Origin: Candidatus Hydrogenedentota bacterium
GTDB taxonomy: Bacteria; Hydrogenedentota; Hydrogenedentia; Hydrogenedentales; JAEUWI01
Assembly: GCA_016791475.1 (NCBI GenBank)
Contig: JAEUWI010000058.1
Span: 1-42,893 of the forward strand
Direction of reading: 5' to 3'
DNA: 42,893 nt
Below, piece by piece: positions 8,584 to 16,834 of this stretch. Both the position numbers and the translations under genes were made by a program. The notes beneath the pieces were generated by a model, which saw only the letters and a list, made by a program, of their open reading frames with translations, did not search any database and had not been told where the DNA came from. Numbering within the stretch: the stretch's first letter is position 1; the number at the start of each line of letters is the position of its first letter.

Positions 8584-8703
8584 GGTGCATCCTCTCATTG
8601 CTCAGGTTTTCCCCGCGCGCGGGGCATCAGGAAAGCGCGCCTCGCGCCGGGTCATCGCGCACGGTTCAAAGCGCGCGGCCCGACATTGGGCACAAACCCG
8701 AGG

Positions 8704-8733
8704 ATGATAGCATGCGTGGTTCGGGCAAGTCAA
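8704..8733 (-). promoter_or_regulatory. Sigma-70-type promoter of nadX
   Basis: On the minus strand TTGACT (8728-8733) and TATCAT (8704-8709) are 18 bp apart, with a TGC just before the -10 (extended -10). The predicted start near 8697 gives a leader of about 115 nt to the nadX ATG. Each box is one mismatch from consensus. Confidence 0.55.
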
Positions 8734-8779
8734 TGTTGGGACGGTCTTTACATCGCACACCGGGCCGGGGCGCCGTCAT

Positions 8780-8812
8780 AAAAAAGGCGCCCCCGCCTGG
8801 GGCGGGGGCGCC
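8780..8812 (-). terminator. Rho-independent terminator of the PKD gene
   Basis: A perfect 12-bp GC stem (8786-8797 with 8801-8812) and 3-nt loop is followed on the minus strand by six T (8780-8785). It starts 19 bp after the PKD lipoprotein stop codon and separates that gene from nadX. Confidence 0.9.
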
Positions 8813-8831
8813 GGATCAGATTGCCTGGAAC

Positions 8832-11381
8832 TTACGGATTGATCTGGATGAAATCTTCCTTCGTTTCCGCGATGGACATGGGCGCACCCGTGATGGCGTG
8901 GGTGAAGTCCAGCGTCAGGGTGACGTCGTAGATTCCAGCGGTTTCATAGGCGTGGGTCGGATTCTCGCCCGTCGCGATGAATCCATCACCAAACTCCCAC
9001 AGGCGGCCTTCAATCGGCTGGCTGTTGGTGTCGTCCGACTGGTCGAAGAACTGGATGGCCGTGTCCCGGGTCGCAATGCGGGGGATCGCACTGAAATCGG
9101 GTACGGGCGGTTCGTCGATGGCCACATCGTGGGTTGCGGTGGTCACGCTGGTCGGCGTGGTGACCGTGAAGACCACGGTGTAGGTGCCGCTGTTCGCATA
9201 GGTGTGGGTCGGTTCTTCCAGCGTGCTGGATTCGCCGTCGCCGAAGTCCCAGGCATAGGAGAAGTCCGCCGCTTCCGTTTCCGTGCCGGGCGTAATCAGG
9301 CTCGTGAACTGGAGCGAGTCCGTCGTCAGGGCGCCGTCTTCCAGCACATCCTCGCGCGGCGTGTCCTCGTCCGTTTCCACGGAGAAGTCAACCGTCGGCG
9401 GGTCGAAGACGATGGTGACCACCTGAGACGTCGTGACTTCCCGGGTGCCCGTCTGAACGGTCAGCGTCACCGTGAAGTTTCCGGCCGTGGTGAACTCGTG
9501 GGTCGGATTCTCCGAGGTGCTCGTGTTGGCGATGCTCGTGGGGTCGCCGAAGTTCCAGAGGTAGACATAGCTGGAACTGGGTTCGCTGCCGGCCACAGTT
9601 TCATTCGCGAACTGGACGATGTCCGGGCGGTCGGGATTGGTCGTGCTGAAGGAGAACGCGGGCGTGGGGGCCTGGACCACCTGAATGTACGACGTCTTCG
9701 TTTCCGTGTCCGAGTTGTCCGTCGTCACCGGGGTACGCACCGTCAGGGTGACGGTGTAGAAGCCCGGCGCGTTGTACGTGTGGGACGGATTCTGGAGAAT
9801 ACTCAGGTTGTCGTCGCCACTGTCCGGATCGCCGAAGTCCCACAGCCACTGGTTCACCGCCGCGGTGCCGGGGATGGAAAGGTCCTGGAACTGAACCGCC
9901 TGGCCCACACTGGGACTGCGGGGCGCGCCGGAGAAATTGGCCGTCGGGGGCTGGAAGGACACGGTAACCACTTCGGTGGCCGTGTCGGAGCCGTGATCGC
10001 TGACGACCGTCAGCCGCACATTGAAGGGGCCCGCGCTGTTGTAGGTGTGGGTCGGGTTCTGCTGTGTGCTGCTGGAGCCGTCGCCGAATTCCCAGAGGTA
10101 CTGCTCGATGGGCGCGGAGCCCGCCAGGGAGCCGTTGGTGAACTGGACTTCCGTCAGGATGAAGGGCGTCCTGTCGCTCACGCTGAATGCGGCCGTGGGC
10201 GGAACCGTAACCACGGTAACCGTCGTGGTCACCGTGCTGCTGCCGTGGGCCGAAACCACATAAAGGGACACCTCATAGTCGCCACCGGCGGCGAAGGTAT
10301 GGGTCGGATTCTGTACCCGGCTCGTCGCGCCGTCGCCAAAATCCCAGAACCACTGCTGAATCTCCGCCGAACCCGCGTCGGAAATGTCCGAGAAGCGCGC
10401 CGTCGTCAGGGCGACGGGGCTGGAGGGGTTGACGGCGATCCGGGCAATCGGGGCAAGCTTGCGCTGCACCACGATAAGATTCGTCTTGGATTCGGTGCTG
10501 CTGCCGTTGGCCGTGTTGACCGTCAGGCTGACCGTAAATACGCCGGGCTCCGTGTACTGGTGGGTCGGGCGGGATTCGGTGCTGGTGCGGCCATCGCCGA
10601 AGTTCCACAAGACGCCGGTGACGGGTTCGGTGGGGGCGATGGAGAGGTCGGTAAAGGTGACCGATTCACCCTCGTAAATATTGGTTGTGCTCGCTTCGAA
10701 GTCCACCACGGGCGCGGGGCTGCCCACGGTGACCCACGCGGCCTTGCGGATCGTCTCTTCGCCGTTGGCGGTCGTCACCGTCAGTGTGATGCTGTAGAGT
10801 CCCGGCGTGCTGTAAACGTGGATCGGGTCGGTCGCCGTGCTGGTGTTGCCGTCGCCGAACTCCCAGAGCCGCGAAACCACATCGCCCGCCGCATCGGTTT
10901 TCTCGCTGGCGTCTTCGAAGGTTACCGCCTGGCCCACGGCGGGGCGGCGGTTGTTCACCCGGAAGTCGACCTGGAGCATATCCTCCGCGTAGACCGTGAT
11001 CTTCTGATCCGCCGCGCCGCCCGTGCGAACGATGATTTCGCCCCGGTTCGTGCCCAGCAGCATCAGATTGCGATCAACGCGGACGGGCACCAGAAGGCGA
11101 TCAACAATGCCAACGCCGAGGCAATTGTCCGCCGAGTCGGTGCACAGTTGGGGAATGATCCAGGGCTGATTGCTCGAAACGACCACGGGCTCCACCGGCG
11201 AATTGGTTAAATTGCGGTGCACCTGAAAGGTGAGGGTGTCCTGGTCGGCCTCGAAGTTCAGAACCTGCGGTGTCAGCAGCAGGGCCAGGCCGTTATCCCC
11301 CTTCCAGGGGCATCCGGCGAGGATGGCCGTCAGACAAGCGGCTAACATCAAACGAGTTACACTACCCCGATTCACAAACAT
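8832..11381 (-). CDS. Lipoprotein with eight PKD domains
   Basis: An exported lipoprotein of 849 residues. The ATG at 11381 is chosen because AAGGAG lies 8 nt upstream and it opens a lipoprotein signal peptide (MFVNRGSVTRLMLAACLTAI, then LAGC lipobox). Residues about 30-130 (LNFEADQDTLTFQVHRNL, SSNQPWIIPQ) resemble a BACON-like beta domain; this is tentative. Then come eight tandem PKD domains of about 80-95 residues, each with the WxFGDG or WxFGDP core, an NPTHxY-type strand and a YxVxLTV-type ending. Domains 5 and 6 have FGDP and domain 7 carries an acidic insert. No catalytic domain is seen, so a surface adhesive or spacer role is inferred. It is monocistronic, with its own terminator and a divergent promoter region shared with the efflux operon. 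Confidence 0.9.
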   Translation of the reverse strand: MFVNRGSVTRLMLAACLTAILAGCPWKGDNGLALLLTPQVLNFEADQDTLTFQVHRNLTNSPVEPVVVSSNQPWIIPQLCTDSADNCLGVGIVDRLLVPVRVDRNLMLLGTNRGEIIVRTGGAADQKITVYAEDMLQVDFRVNNRRPAVGQAVTFEDASEKTDAAGDVVSRLWEFGDGNTSTATDPIHVYSTPGLYSITLTVTTANGEETIRKAAWVTVGSPAPVVDFEASTTNIYEGESVTFTDLSIAPTEPVTGVLWNFGDGRTSTESRPTHQYTEPGVFTVSLTVNTANGSSTESKTNLIVVQRKLAPIARIAVNPSSPVALTTARFSDISDAGSAEIQQWFWDFGDGATSRVQNPTHTFAAGGDYEVSLYVVSAHGSSTVTTTVTVVTVPPTAAFSVSDRTPFILTEVQFTNGSLAGSAPIEQYLWEFGDGSSSTQQNPTHTYNSAGPFNVRLTVVSDHGSDTATEVVTVSFQPPTANFSGAPRSPSVGQAVQFQDLSIPGTAAVNQWLWDFGDPDSGDDNLSILQNPSHTYNAPGFYTVTLTVRTPVTTDNSDTETKTSYIQVVQAPTPAFSFSTTNPDRPDIVQFANETVAGSEPSSSYVYLWNFGDPTSIANTSTSENPTHEFTTAGNFTVTLTVQTGTREVTTSQVVTIVFDPPTVDFSVETDEDTPREDVLEDGALTTDSLQFTSLITPGTETEAADFSYAWDFGDGESSTLEEPTHTYANSGTYTVVFTVTTPTSVTTATHDVAIDEPPVPDFSAIPRIATRDTAIQFFDQSDDTNSQPIEGRLWEFGDGFIATGENPTHAYETAGIYDVTLTLDFTHAITGAPMSIAETKEDFIQINP

Positions 11382-11463
11382 GCAACAGACTCCTTGCTTC
11401 CGCGACGGTTGTATATTACGGCGGATCCCACTGGTCCAATCAGGCACCACGATTCATGTTGGC

Positions 11464-11492
11464 ATCATGCCATTTTCACAGTTCAGTGTCAA
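11464..11492 (-). promoter_or_regulatory. Putative promoter of the PKD lipoprotein
   Basis: On the minus strand a perfect TTGACA (11487-11492) is 17 bp from CATGAT (11464-11469; 4 of 6). The expected start is about 75 nt before the ATG at 11381. It sits in the divergent spacer shared with the efflux operon. Confidence 0.45.
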
Positions 11493-11562
11493 CAATATAT
11501 TATACGGCAATTTACCTGTTCATTCCCCAATGAGAACCATCATAAGAAATCACACCCACCGA

Positions 11563-11593
11563 TTGCACACTTTGAAGTCCGGACTGGTATAAT
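11563..11593 (+). promoter_or_regulatory. Putative promoter of the efflux operon
   Basis: TTGCAC (11563-11568) and a perfect TATAAT (11588-11593) are 19 bp apart, and TGG precedes the -10, making an extended -10. If used, it gives a leader of about 235 nt before the adaptor gene, including a GGGGGCGCGCCCCC palindrome near 11620. I see nothing else in the leader. Confidence 0.5.
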
Positions 11594-11834
11594 GGGGAAA
11601 TTCCAGCGCCTCACTATCGGGGGCGCGCCCCCTGTAACAGCCCCGCCACAGTACTGCGGGTACCGCCCGAGTGGTGGTGGTATCCGCCGCGGTTCGCGTA
11701 ATAAAGGCCGCGCGCGCAGGTATGGTGTGGCGACCCTTAACGGCCCCAGCGTTGTGCGGCAGGCCGCTCCCCCCGCCACCGAGACCAACGCTCCCCGCGC
11801 TCCGGCGTCGTAGACGAAAGGAAATGATTCTCCC

Positions 11835-13091
11835 ATGCGAAAGACCTTGTGCTGGATTCTTGGCACCGCCATGCTTGCGGGCCTGGCTGGTTGCAACCAG
11901 TCGGAAAAAGGCACGGTCAGCGCCTTGAACGCGGAGAAGCCCGCCCGGAACCCCTTTCTGGTGGAGGCTTCGAAGCCCGAGCGCCGCGACATCTCCGAAT
12001 ATCTGACCGAAACGGGGAACATCACCGCCGAGCGGCAGGTGGAGGTACTGGCCAAGGGTACGGGGCATTGTATGGAGATTCTGGTGGAGGAGGGCGATCA
12101 TGTGGAGAAGGATCAGGTGCTGGCCGAGATCGACAAGGCGGAGATGCAGGTCAATATCCAGCAGTCCCGCGTCAATGTGAAGCACCAGGAGAATATCTAC
12201 CGGCGCACGGAGAATGGCTGGAAGCAGGGTATTTTCAGCGAGGCGGAGAAGGACAACGCCAAGTCGGCCTTTGAGCAGGCGCAGGCCTCCCTGGAGATGC
12301 AGGAAGTGCAATTGACCTACCTGACGATCCGCGCGCCCATCTCCGGCGTCGTCACCCACCGCAAACTTCAGGCGGGCATGCTCGTCAGCACGGGGATGCC
12401 CGTGTTCAGCATTGTGGATCCCTCGTCCTTCATTCTGCCCATCTTCGTTACGGAGCGCAGCCTGCCCCGCCTGAAACTGGGCCAGGAAGCCCGGGTGACC
12501 ATCGATTCCTCGGGCGACCGGGAATTTGTGGCGAAAGTCCGCCGTATCAACCCCGGTGTGGACGCCCAGACGGGCTCGGTGAAGGTCGTGCTCGATTTCG
12601 ACCCCAGCGATCACGAATACCTCCGCGAAGCGGCCTTCGCCCGCTACAGCCTGGTGATGGACACCCACACGGATGTGCTGGTGGTGCCCAAGGATGCGAT
12701 CGTCGAAGAGAACGCCCGGCGCTACGTCATGGTGGCGCAGCGCGGCGCGGCGTCGGCCCAGGCCGCGGAGGCCCCGGCCGCCGCCGAAGGCGGTGCCGCG
12801 GCGCCCGCGACCACGGACACGCCCGAGTGGGTTGCCGCCCGCGTGGAGGTTGAAACGGGCCTGGAAGACAGCAACTACACCGAGGTCCTCTCCGGAATCA
12901 ACGACGACACGCTGGTGATCACGCTGGGCCAGCAGACGGTGAACGAAGGGGACTTGCTTCAGGTGGGCAACCTGGAAGAAACCTTGAAAACCCGCGGCGA
13001 AATCTCGGCCGATGCGGCGCTGGACGAGGTGGAGAAAGAGAAGGCGGCCCAGGAAGCCGAGACCGCCGCCCGGGCCAAAGGCGGCGCCTGA
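11835..13091 (+). CDS. RND efflux periplasmic adaptor lipoprotein
   Basis: Membrane-fusion protein that bridges an inner-membrane RND pump to an outer-membrane channel. It has a lipoprotein signal (MRKTLCWILGTAMLAGLAGC, lipobox LAGC). A lipoyl-like half follows (about 60-100, GTGHCMEILVEEGDHVEKDQ), then an alpha-hairpin with Gln/Glu-rich helices (about 100-155), and the second lipoyl half with LTYLTIRAPISGVVTHRKLQ. A beta-barrel comes next (LPRLKLGQEARVTID, VDAQTGSVKVVLDF). An Ala/Pro-rich stretch around 305-335 and a Glu/Ala-rich charged tail (about 390-418) are additions to the usual plan. It leads a three-gene plus-strand operon with two RND pumps; 134 bp separate it from the first. The substrate cannot be told from sequence. 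Confidence 0.93.
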   Translation: MRKTLCWILGTAMLAGLAGCNQSEKGTVSALNAEKPARNPFLVEASKPERRDISEYLTETGNITAERQVEVLAKGTGHCMEILVEEGDHVEKDQVLAEIDKAEMQVNIQQSRVNVKHQENIYRRTENGWKQGIFSEAEKDNAKSAFEQAQASLEMQEVQLTYLTIRAPISGVVTHRKLQAGMLVSTGMPVFSIVDPSSFILPIFVTERSLPRLKLGQEARVTIDSSGDREFVAKVRRINPGVDAQTGSVKVVLDFDPSDHEYLREAAFARYSLVMDTHTDVLVVPKDAIVEENARRYVMVAQRGAASAQAAEAPAAAEGGAAAPATTDTPEWVAARVEVETGLEDSNYTEVLSGINDDTLVITLGQQTVNEGDLLQVGNLEETLKTRGEISADAALDEVEKEKAAQEAETAARAKGGA

Positions 13092-13225
13092 CCGGGCTCC
13101 GCGCCGCCCGGTGACGCGCGGGCGGGCGCCGGAGCGACGACGCCGGCCGGGTCCCGTTCACCCCTTTTCAGCAATGCGCCCCGCGACCAGCGCGGGTTCA
13201 ACTTCGACCCCGACACGGATACCTC

Positions 13226-16200
13226 ATGACCGAAGCACAGCCTGAAGCGCCGAACAACTACCGCCTGGCCATCCGGCGCCCCGTGACGACGGCCATGATC
13301 TTCCTCACCATGATCGTGTTCGGCGTTCGCTCCTACCAGCAACTGCCCATCAACCTCATGCCGGACATGGACTACCCGACCCTCACCGTCCGCACGGAAT
13401 ACGAGGGCGCGGCCCCCGAAGTCGTGGAGAATCTCGTTACCCGCCCCCTCGAAGAAATGCTGAGCATCGTGACCGGCCTGGTGGAGATCAGCAGCGTATC
13501 CTCACCCGGCACTTCGGAAATCATCCTCGAATTTACCTGGGATACCGACATGAGCGCGGCCCAGCAGGACGTGCGCGATCGGCTTGACCTCTTCGAGGCC
13601 CCCCAGGAGTTGACGGAGAAGCCGGTCATTCTGCGCTACGACCCCACGCTGGATCCGATCATGCAGGTGGCCATCACCACGCCCGATCTGGCGGCCCAGG
13701 GACGGGATGTGGATCCCGCGATCGAGAAGAAGCTGCTGACGGAAATCCGCGAGGCCACCGAACGCAACGTAAAGAGCGATCTGGAGGCCAAGTCCGGTAT
13801 TGCGCAAGTGCTGGTCAAAGGCGGTCAGGAAGCGGAAATCCAGGTGCTGGTCGATCCGCAGCACGTCAAGAGCCTCGGACTTTCCATGGAGGCCATCGGC
13901 AACAGCCTGGCCCAGCAGAATATCAGCCGCTCCAGCGGCAGCCTGAAGGAAGGCAAGTCCGAGTACCTCGTCCGCACCTACAACGAGTTTGAGACCGTGG
14001 AGGATATCCGCGAGTCCATCATCACTTCGGCCATGGGCCGGCCCGTGCGCCTGGCCGATGTGGCGGAAGTGTTCATGGGAACGAAGGAAGTGGAGACCAT
14101 CGTTCGCATTAACGGCCGCGAGGCCGTGGCCCTCGAAATCTACAAAGAGGGCGATGCCAACACGGTCGACGTCTGCAACATGGTCAAAGATCTCCTGGGT
14201 TTCGAGCGGGAGCTCGGGTTCTGGGAGAAGATCATCAAGCAGGTCAAGGAAAACGTGCGCGAGGGCAATCGAAAGGCCGGTCGCCCCGCGCCGCTGGAAA
14301 CCCTGGAGGCGTACACCCTCCTCGACGAGCTTCCCGACGGCACCGGCCTGACGTTGATCAGCGATCAGTCCCGCTTCATCCAGGGTTCCATTGACGAGGT
14401 CAAAGACGCGACCATCATGGGCGGTATCCTGGCGCTCATCGTACTGTTCCTCTTCCTGCGCGAAATGAAAAGCACCATCATCATCGGCGTGGCCATTCCC
14501 ATTTCCGTGGTGGCGACCTTCGTGCCCCTCTTCGCCGGTGGCGTGACGCTCAATATCATGTCCCTCGGCGGTCTGGCCCTGGGCGTGGGTATGCTCGTAG
14601 ACAACTCCATCGTGGTGCTGGAAAGCATCTTCCGCTGTCGTGAAGAAGGCGACAGCCCCGTCGACGCGGCGGAGCGGGGTACGCGGGAAGTCTCCGGCGC
14701 CGTTATCGCATCCACCCTCACCACGGTGTGCGTGTTCTTCCCCGTCACCTTTGTCGAGGGCGTGGCCGGTCAGTTGTTCGGCGATCTCGCCTTGACGGTT
14801 TCCTTTTCGCTGCTGGCTTCGCTCCTTACCGCGCTCTACCTCATTCCCCTCGTGGTCTCCCGCCAGGGCTTGAAGCTCGAGCGCACCGGCCAGGTCTTCT
14901 GGGCGACGCGCGCCTATGATCACCTTCGCGGCACCGAAGGACGCGGGCGGGTGGCCGCCGCACTCGGCGTTTTTCCGCTGGGCTTCACCTATGCGCGAGG
15001 CTACTTCGTAAAGACCGTGTCCGAGGCCTTTGTGCCGTTGACCGGCTTTGGCGCCCGCTGGCGTGAAGGCGGGGCCTCCGGCAAGCTGATTTGTCTGGTC
15101 GGGCTGCCAATTATGTTGCCCTTTCTGATCGCCCTCTGCCTGCTTCAACTTGTTCTTGGCTTTCTCGGGGGTATCCTGGCAACGGGGCTCTTTGTGGTGC
15201 TGCTAAATTGTTACGCGGTATACGCCATCATTCGCGCCGCGCTCCGGGTCATCCTCTGGCTTCCTCTCGAAGCATTCGATCTGGCCTACGGCACCATGTG
15301 CCGGGTATACCGCGCCGTGCTGGAGCAGGCGCTCCGCTTCAGCCCCGTCATTCTGCTCTTGACGGTGCTGGGCGCCGCCCACGCGCTTCAGACCCTCATG
15401 GGCCTGGGCAGCGAACTTATTCCTCCGATGAAACAGGGTGAATTCCATGTGCGGCTTGAAGCGCGCGCGGGCACGCGCATCGAACAGACCGAACTGCGCG
15501 CCCGCGAGCTTGAGAAGATTCTCCGGGCCGATCCCGATGTGGATCGCGTCACCGTCGAAGTGGGTGAAGAAGGCACCCGGGGCACCACGGAGCGGGGGGA
15601 GAACGTGGCCGAGTTCACGGTCATGTTGCGCGACCCCGAGCGCCTGGCCCTCTTCCAGGACGAGATCATCGAGCGCCTGCGGCCGAAACTGGTGCCCGCA
15701 CCCGGCGAGGAGGTCACCTTTCAGTTGCCCTCCCTGTTCAGCTTCAAGACGGCCATCGAACTGCAGATTGTAGGTGATGACCTCGTAACCCTTCGGACCA
15801 TGGGCGAAAAGGCTATCGAGTTGGTTTCGGCCGTTCCCGGGGTCAAAGACGCCGAACTGAGCGTCAAGTCGGGCTTTCCCGAAATCATCATTTCGCCCGA
15901 TCGCCTCGCTTTGGCGAAGAAGGGCCTTTCCACCAGTCAGGTCGCCTCCCGGGTGCAGTCGGAATTGCAGGGCGATGTGCCCACGCGCTTCAGCCTGGCC
16001 GGCGAAAAAATCGATATTCGGGTGCGCGCGGACAAGTCCTTTCTCAAGAGCAAGTCCGACCTGCGCCAGCTCAACCTTACCGAGGGCCTCGCATCGACTC
16101 CGCTCGACTCCGTGACCCTGATCCAGCAGCAGGAAGGCCCCAGCGAGATCCGCCGCGTGGGCCAGCGCCGGACCGTGGTCATTACGGCAAATCTCGAAGG

Positions 16201-16834
16201 ACGGGATCTGGCGGCCGTGTCGCGCGACATCCTGACGGCCATGAACACGATGGAGCGCCCCCAGGGCTACCTCTTTGAACTCGGCGGACAGAACCGCGAG
16301 CTGGAGACCTCCTACGAGAGCCTGCGCTTCGCCCTCCTTCTGGCCATCTTCCTGGTCTACGTGGTCATGGCGTGTCAGTTCGAATCCATGTGGCACCCGG
16401 CCATCGTCATGTTCAGCGTGCCCCTCGCCTTCTTCGGTGTGGCCTACGCCCTCAAGTACATGGGCATCGACCTGAGCATCATGGTGTTTCTCGGCGGCAT
16501 CATTCTCGCCGGTATCGTGGTGAACAACGCCATTGTGCTTGTGGACTATATCAATCAGCTTCGCGAGCGCGGTTACACGAAGCACAAGGCGATCGTGGAA
16601 TCCTGCGCGGTCCGCCTGCGCCCCATTCTCATGACCACGATTACCACGGTGCTTGGCCTGTTGCCCATGATCGTGGCTTCCGGCGAAGGCGCGGAGATGC
16701 GCCGCCCACTGGCCGTCACCGTCATGTTCGGCCTTTCGTCGGCAACACTCCTTACCCTCTTCATCATCCCCATGATCTACTACCTCGTGGGAGGACGTGA
16801 CAAAGTCCCCGCAGGGGAGACCCCCGCGTCTTGA
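13226..16834 (+). CDS. RND efflux pump, HAE1 type, with extra insertion
   Basis: Inner-membrane proton-driven exporter of the AcrB/MdtB class, 1202 residues where about 1020-1060 is usual. The N-terminal TM1 region is YRLAIRRPVTTAMIFLTMIV; the porter loops and TM2-TM6 follow (GMLVDNSIVVLESIF in TM4), then TM7-TM12 with GIVVNNAIVLVDYINQ (TM10) and RLRPILMTTITTVLGLLPM (TM11). The excess length comes mainly from about 155 residues between TM6 and TM7 (roughly 547-703), including a hydrophobic run at about 620-680 able to form two or more extra membrane segments. A smaller charged insert lies near 325-365. The stop overlaps the start of the next pump gene (TTGA), so the two are translationally coupled. 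Confidence 0.93.
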   Translation: MTEAQPEAPNNYRLAIRRPVTTAMIFLTMIVFGVRSYQQLPINLMPDMDYPTLTVRTEYEGAAPEVVENLVTRPLEEMLSIVTGLVEISSVSSPGTSEIILEFTWDTDMSAAQQDVRDRLDLFEAPQELTEKPVILRYDPTLDPIMQVAITTPDLAAQGRDVDPAIEKKLLTEIREATERNVKSDLEAKSGIAQVLVKGGQEAEIQVLVDPQHVKSLGLSMEAIGNSLAQQNISRSSGSLKEGKSEYLVRTYNEFETVEDIRESIITSAMGRPVRLADVAEVFMGTKEVETIVRINGREAVALEIYKEGDANTVDVCNMVKDLLGFERELGFWEKIIKQVKENVREGNRKAGRPAPLETLEAYTLLDELPDGTGLTLISDQSRFIQGSIDEVKDATIMGGILALIVLFLFLREMKSTIIIGVAIPISVVATFVPLFAGGVTLNIMSLGGLALGVGMLVDNSIVVLESIFRCREEGDSPVDAAERGTREVSGAVIASTLTTVCVFFPVTFVEGVAGQLFGDLALTVSFSLLASLLTALYLIPLVVSRQGLKLERTGQVFWATRAYDHLRGTEGRGRVAAALGVFPLGFTYARGYFVKTVSEAFVPLTGFGARWREGGASGKLICLVGLPIMLPFLIALCLLQLVLGFLGGILATGLFVVLLNCYAVYAIIRAALRVILWLPLEAFDLAYGTMCRVYRAVLEQALRFSPVILLLTVLGAAHALQTLMGLGSELIPPMKQGEFHVRLEARAGTRIEQTELRARELEKILRADPDVDRVTVEVGEEGTRGTTERGENVAEFTVMLRDPERLALFQDEIIERLRPKLVPAPGEEVTFQLPSLFSFKTAIELQIVGDDLVTLRTMGEKAIELVSAVPGVKDAELSVKSGFPEIIISPDRLALAKKGLSTSQVASRVQSELQGDVPTRFSLAGEKIDIRVRADKSFLKSKSDLRQLNLTEGLASTPLDSVTLIQQQEGPSEIRRVGQRRTVVITANLEGRDLAAVSRDILTAMNTMERPQGYLFELGGQNRELETSYESLRFALLLAIFLVYVVMACQFESMWHPAIVMFSVPLAFFGVAYALKYMGIDLSIMVFLGGIILAGIVVNNAIVLVDYINQLRERGYTKHKAIVESCAVRLRPILMTTITTVLGLLPMIVASGEGAEMRRPLAVTVMFGLSSATLLTLFIIPMIYYLVGGRDKVPAGETPAS

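Noticed and set aside
8598-11210. 870-codon plus-strand frame across the PKD gene
   Set aside because: Antisense to eight clear PKD domains; no motifs.
11394-11813. 139-codon frame upstream of the efflux adaptor
   Set aside because: Overlaps both divergent promoters, has no ribosome site and no family likeness.
13502-15148. 548-codon minus-strand frame inside the first RND pump gene
   Set aside because: Antisense shadow; His/Asp-rich composition without motifs.
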